Shown here piece after piece: positions 4,449 through 7,720 of a DNA stretch of 7,720 bases; position 1 is the stretch's first letter, and each line of letters opens with the position of its first letter. Location: positions 44,415-52,134 of the forward strand of contig MFGX01000014.1 of assembly GCA_001778455.1 (NCBI GenBank), given 5' to 3'. This stretch comes from Candidatus Fraserbacteria bacterium RBG_16_55_9. GTDB lineage: Bacteria; Bipolaricaulota; Bipolaricaulia; RBG-16-55-9. The translations under genes were made by a program, and so were the position numbers. The notes under the pieces were generated by a model that saw nothing but the letters and a program-made list of their open reading frames with translations, did no database searches and was not told the DNA's origin.

Positions 4449-5795
4449 ATATGTGTTACTGGGTCGGATGTCCTGGGCCTCGCGCAATCGTCGGACAAAC
4501 TCTGGGAGCATTCGCACGGCGATTTGCGGGTGTCGTTCTAACTCCGCCAGGAAGTCGGAGCGCCGAATGGACACACACTCACTGGCCTCTATCGCACGCA
4601 CGGTCGCGGAGCGAGGCTGATCGTCAATCACCGACATTTCGCCGAAGAATTCGCCTGGACCTAGCGTTGCCAGGACGGAAACCCCCTTGACCACCTCTAC
4701 CTTGCCTGATGTGATGATGAAGAACCCACCAGATCTGTCACCTTCCCTGACGATGAAATCACCTGATTGATAGGATCGGACGCGTGCCGTTTGGGCTATG
4801 CTCTCGAGGTCGCTCTCCGTCAGTTGGGAGAAGAGAGGCGTTCGTCCCAGCATATCCGTCACTTCGACAGCGTAGCGCCTTCCGTATTGGCGGGGGATGA
4901 CCAATATCGGGTCTTGGGCGGTCCTTACAACGGCTTCCGTCACACTCCCGATGATCCAGCGGGCAAGGGCAGACTGGCCATGAGAAGTCATGACAATTAA
5001 ACTCTGGGGCATACTAGCGGCGGCTTCAACGATGCTCCGAGCCGGAGTGCCCTTGAGCACTTTGGAGTCAACCTTCAAGCCCTCTCGTCTGAACTCTTCG
5101 GCGGCATGCTTAAGGTACTCAGTGGCTTCAGCAGAGGCGGCCTCTTGCAAATCGACAACGAACAATCCCGAGGACGGGTCCGCCATACCGACTACAGCCT
5201 TGTCTCCGATGGCCCGAACAAGGACTACTTCTAGGGATAGTCTCTGGGCGAACTCATGAGCATAGGGCAAAGCGGTCTCGCCAAAGGACGAACCGTCCAG
5301 TGGAACGATGATCCTTGGTGCAATGGCTCCCCGCGTCGTGTATTTCGCCGCTTTTTGCGGGGCGATGATGAGAGTGGGTATGTGAGAATAGTAGAGGACT
5401 TTTGTGGTCACGCTGCCAAGTACTCCGTGCCCTGCGTGCCTCTCATCGCAATGAGCGGATAGGGCGATGAGATTGCAGCCTTTGCGCTCGGCAACCCGAA
5501 CGATCTCCTCTGCTGGCCTGCCGACCGAAACTTCATATTCAACTTGTAGCCCGTCTTTCATCCAGAGTGATGCAATCCCTTCGAGATATGTCTTGGCCCT
5601 CAACTCTGGATTGATGGGGACTCGCGTCTTTGCGGGAGCTTTCGGGGCTCCAAGTTCGTCAAAGGCGTGGGGAGAGACTGCGGTCATCAATACGACCGGG
5701 ATGTTGAACCCCTTGGCCAAGTATGAGGCGTACGGTATGATCGCTTCCGCTGCCTTCGAACCATCCAAGGGGACGAGTGCTTTCTTGAACATCAT
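4410..5795 (-). CDS. Tandem universal stress protein fused to a cyclic-nucleotide-binding domain (461 aa)
   Basis: Three domains in order. Usp1 (about 3-147) starts KALVPLDGS with D11; its nucleotide loop is degenerate (SAHC then HGVLGS, lacking the central Gly). Usp2 (about 160-302) starts RIIVPLDGS with D167 and keeps most of the ATP-type motif (G273, nine residues, G283-S284). The cNBD (about 320-440) has SGGFFIITSGKVEVV and a canonical cassette FGEMSVIDDQPRSATV with E386 and R395, so cyclic-nucleotide binding is plausible. There is no signal peptide, membrane segment or DNA-binding domain; it is probably a cytoplasmic sensor. Of the paired ATGs at 5795 and 5792, GGAGG lies 2 nt from the first and 5 nt from the second, so 5792 may be the true start. 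It is transcribed from its own promoter, back-to-back with ileS, and converges with a 39-bp overlap on the membrane-protein gene. The output is unknown. Confidence 0.93.
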   Translation of the reverse strand: MMFKKALVPLDGSKAAEAIIPYASYLAKGFNIPVVLMTAVSPHAFDELGAPKAPAKTRVPINPELRAKTYLEGIASLWMKDGLQVEYEVSVGRPAEEIVRVAERKGCNLIALSAHCDERHAGHGVLGSVTTKVLYYSHIPTLIIAPQKAAKYTTRGAIAPRIIVPLDGSSFGETALPYAHEFAQRLSLEVVLVRAIGDKAVVGMADPSSGLFVVDLQEAASAEATEYLKHAAEEFRREGLKVDSKVLKGTPARSIVEAAASMPQSLIVMTSHGQSALARWIIGSVTEAVVRTAQDPILVIPRQYGRRYAVEVTDMLGRTPLFSQLTESDLESIAQTARVRSYQSGDFIVREGDRSGGFFIITSGKVEVVKGVSVLATLGPGEFFGEMSVIDDQPRSATVRAIEASECVSIRRSDFLAELERHPQIAVRMLPEFVRRLREAQDIRPSNTYLHQANIWLLAIA

Positions 5796-5830
5796 GGCCT
5801 CCAGATCTTATGAGTTCAGTGCATCCGAGC

Positions 5831-5859
5831 AATATAGGTGATCTCTGTGGGAAAATCAA
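5831..5859 (-). promoter_or_regulatory. Sigma70-type promoter for the Usp-cNBD gene
   Basis: On the minus strand: TTGATT (5859-5854), a 17-bp spacer and TATATT (5836-5831). Start expected near 5824, giving a leader of about 29 nt with GGAGG before the paired ATGs. An AGGTGATC sequence (plus strand 5836-5843), identical to the left part of CRP-like site 1, abuts the -10, but the matching right half-site is missing. Confidence 0.6.
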
Positions 5860-5905
5860 TCTCGCTCGTGTGGGGGATTCAAGTTACACTCGGAAGGGAC
5901 TTGCG

Positions 5906-5934
5906 TTGACTTGATCGGGCTTTCCAGGTATGAT
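5906..5934 (+). promoter_or_regulatory. Sigma70-type promoter for ileS
   Basis: TTGACT (5906-5911), a 17-bp spacer and TATGAT (5929-5934) match the consensus at 5/6 each, the strongest promoter in the window. Start expected near 5941, with a leader of about 20 nt containing GGGGAG (5949-5954) 7 nt before the ATG. So short a leader rules out a T-box or other riboswitch. Confidence 0.75.
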
Positions 5935-5961
5935 GAGCGGGCATTTCTGGGGAGATCTCAA

Positions 5962-7720
5962 ATGCCGAGCTATTCCAAGTTAGAGAGCGATGTGACGAAG
6001 CGAGAAGCAGAGGTCCTGTCGTTCTGGGAATCACGCCAGATTTTCCGTAAGTCACTAGAGAAAACTCAGAACGGACAGCGCTATGTCTTCTATGAGGGCC
6101 CACCCACAGCCAACGGGAAGGCCCACTTTGGGCACCTCATGCCGCGAGTCTACAAAGATCTCTTCCCGCGCTATAAGACGATGCGCGGCTTCTATGTTCT
6201 ACGAAAAGGTGGTTGGGATACCCACGGGCTACCTGTGGAGCTTGAGGTCGAGAAGGCCCTGGGACTTAACAGCAAGCAGGATATCGAGAAATACGGTGTC
6301 GAAAAATTCGCGCAGAAGTGCAAAGAGAGCGTCTGGCAATACAAGAGCGACTGGGAACGCTTGATCCAGCGCATGGGTTTTTGGATCGATCTCGAAAACG
6401 CGTACATCACCTACACGAACGAATACGTCGAGTCCGTCTGGTGGGCATTAAAGCGAATCTGGGATCAAGATCTGCTCTACAAAGGCCACAAAGTGCTTCC
6501 GTATTGTCCGCGCTGCGGCACTCCGCTCAGCTCTCACGAAGTCGCTCAGGGATACGATGAAGTGACGGACCCAGCGATTACAGTCAAATTCAAGCTCACT
6601 GGACGCGAGAATGAGTATGTGCTCGCCTGGACGACCACTCCATGGACGCTGCCGGGCAACGTCGCGCTCGCTGTGGGCGACGAGATCGAGTACGCGAAAG
6701 TGCAACAGGGTGACGAGATTTACTATCTGGCTGAAGAACGGGTGGCGCATGTACTCGAGGATGAGTATCAGGTATTGGCCTCGCTCAAAGGCAGCGAGAT
6801 GGATGGCTGGGAGTATGAACCCCTCTTCCCGTTCTTGAAAGACGCTCTTGGAAAGAACGCACCTCGTGCCTGGTTTGTGACGGCCGCCTCCGGCATGGTC
6901 TCCACAGAAGAGGGTTCTGGCGTGGTGCACACGGCCGTCATGTACGGTGAGGAAGACTATGAGTTGGGTGAGCGCCTAGGCCTGCCAAAGCACCACACAG
7001 TCGACATGAACGGACGATTCACTTCCGAAGTGAAACCTTGGGCGGGCGTGTTCGTCAAAGATGCAGACCGCGAGATCATTCGCACCCTAAAGAAAGAGGG
7101 TAAACTATACAAGTCAGAAAACTACACACACACGTACCCCTTCTGCTGGCGGTGCGATACTCCACTGCTTTATTACGCTCTCGACTCTTGGTTTATTAAG
7201 ACCACGGCTCGCCAGAAAGAGATCATCGCGAACAATCAGCAAGTGAATTGGCATCCGGAACACATGCGCGATGGCCGCTTCGGCAATTTCCTGGAGACGA
7301 TGAAAGACTGGGCGCTCTCCCGGGATCGCTATTGGGGGACACCACTGCCGATCTGGATCTGCGAGGCGTGTAATCATCAGCTCTGCGTGGAGAGTCGCGA
7401 CGAGCTCAGTAGCATGGCTCATCCAATACTCAGGCTAGCTGGCATAGACTTGCACAAACCCTATATCGACGAGGTCAAGTTGAGCTGTCCCCAGTGCGAG
7501 GGGCAGATGAGTCGCGTTCCTCAAGTCATCGACACTTGGTTCGACTCCGGCATGATGCACACGGCCCAATGGCACGCGCCTTTTGAGAACGAGAAACTCT
7601 TCAACGATCAATTCCCTGCGGAATTCATCTGCGAGGGGATGGATCAGACCCGTGGCTGGTTCTACACGTTGCTTGTCACGAGCACACTGCTCTACCCGGA
7701 TCGTCCATATCCGCACCCCT
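5962..7720 (+). CDS. ileS: Isoleucyl-tRNA synthetase, N-terminal part (3' truncated by window)
   Basis: Charges tRNA-Ile with isoleucine and edits misactivated valine. 586 codons are open from ATG 5962 (GGGGAG 7 nt upstream) to the right edge, with no frameshift. Class I HIGH motif is HFGH (55-58, in GPPTANGKAHFGH), followed by GWDTHGLPVE (84-93). The editing domain has WTTTPWTLPGN (T224-T226, N233) and GEEDY with D332, the residues expected for hydrolytic editing. Cys pairs occur in PYCPRCG, FCWRCD, CEAC and CPQC. WFDSG and DQTRGWFY mark the return to the catalytic core; KMSKS and the anticodon domain lie beyond the window. Sequences such as PYCPRCGTPLSSHEV place it with Thermus/eukaryote-like IleRS and away from the E. 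coli form. Some members of the eukaryote-like bacterial group (IleRS2) resist mupirocin, but the exact clade needs a tree. The HIGH motif is not the swapped GxHH seen in hyper-resistant enzymes. Confidence 0.97.
   Translation, partial: MPSYSKLESDVTKREAEVLSFWESRQIFRKSLEKTQNGQRYVFYEGPPTANGKAHFGHLMPRVYKDLFPRYKTMRGFYVLRKGGWDTHGLPVELEVEKALGLNSKQDIEKYGVEKFAQKCKESVWQYKSDWERLIQRMGFWIDLENAYITYTNEYVESVWWALKRIWDQDLLYKGHKVLPYCPRCGTPLSSHEVAQGYDEVTDPAITVKFKLTGRENEYVLAWTTTPWTLPGNVALAVGDEIEYAKVQQGDEIYYLAEERVAHVLEDEYQVLASLKGSEMDGWEYEPLFPFLKDALGKNAPRAWFVTAASGMVSTEEGSGVVHTAVMYGEEDYELGERLGLPKHHTVDMNGRFTSEVKPWAGVFVKDADREIIRTLKKEGKLYKSENYTHTYPFCWRCDTPLLYYALDSWFIKTTARQKEIIANNQQVNWHPEHMRDGRFGNFLETMKDWALSRDRYWGTPLPIWICEACNHQLCVESRDELSSMAHPILRLAGIDLHKPYIDEVKLSCPQCEGQMSRVPQVIDTWFDSGMMHTAQWHAPFENEKLFNDQFPAEFICEGMDQTRGWFYTLLVTSTLLYPDRPYPHP

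Noticed and set aside
4406..4690. Plus-strand open frame opposite the Usp-cNBD gene 3' end
   Set aside because: Antisense shadow of a well-supported coding region, with low-complexity Arg/Ser-rich translation and no domain.
5467..5841. Plus-strand open frame of 124 codons opposite Usp domain 1
   Set aside because: Antisense to a conserved Usp domain; no family resemblance and no RBS.
5935..5961. T-box leader for ileS
   Set aside because: The predicted leader is about 20 nt, far too short, and no T-box sequence is present.
6448..6930. Minus-strand open frame of 160 codons inside ileS
   Set aside because: ileS is continuous and conserved across this span; the antisense translation shows no recognisable domain.

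Overview
This is a 7.7 kb bacterial chromosomal segment, recognisable as bacterial by a DnaA C-terminus, AGGAGG-type ribosome binding sites and sigma70-like promoters. Base composition is mid-range by eye. No phylum can be fixed from the sequence. The isoleucyl-tRNA synthetase is clearly not of the E. coli type and resembles the Thermus/eukaryote-like form. The gene order (dnaA without dnaN, lone ribD, purB, ileS) matches no model organism I know. There are no mobile elements, tRNAs, rRNAs, CRISPR arrays or obvious foreign islands.

Layout, left to right. (1) The 3' end of dnaA (plus strand) runs tail-to-tail into a small minus-strand gene for a stand-alone cyclic-nucleotide-binding-type domain (cNBD), with a 17-bp coding overlap. 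(2) A 243-bp divergent regulatory region (678-920) holds two tandem CRP-like palindromes 41 bp apart and a likely activator-dependent promoter for a Crp/Fnr-family regulator. (3) The plus-strand run is the Crp-like regulator, ribD (riboflavin biosynthesis), purB (adenylosuccinate lyase) and a small two-helix membrane protein. ribD has its own good promoter. purB is coupled to ribD by an ATGA overlap, and the membrane protein overlaps the purB end. (4) A minus-strand gene encodes two universal stress protein domains fused to a C-terminal cNBD, and its 3' end overlaps the membrane-protein gene by 39 bp. (5) A 166-bp divergent intergenic region has one good promoter in each direction. (6) The 5' part of ileS runs off the right edge.

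Common theme: three of the eight genes carry a Crp-type ligand-binding fold, in three forms: a bare domain that has lost the phosphate-binding arginine, a full transcription factor, and a Usp-Usp-cNBD fusion with an intact phosphate-binding cassette. They sit among core genes for replication, flavin, purine and aminoacyl-tRNA synthesis. The best-supported novel reading is a small ligand-responsive (possibly cAMP) stress or energy-sensing set centred on the Crp-like protein, which probably regulates its own promoter. That the three are functionally linked is inference; their proximity and domain content are directly visible.
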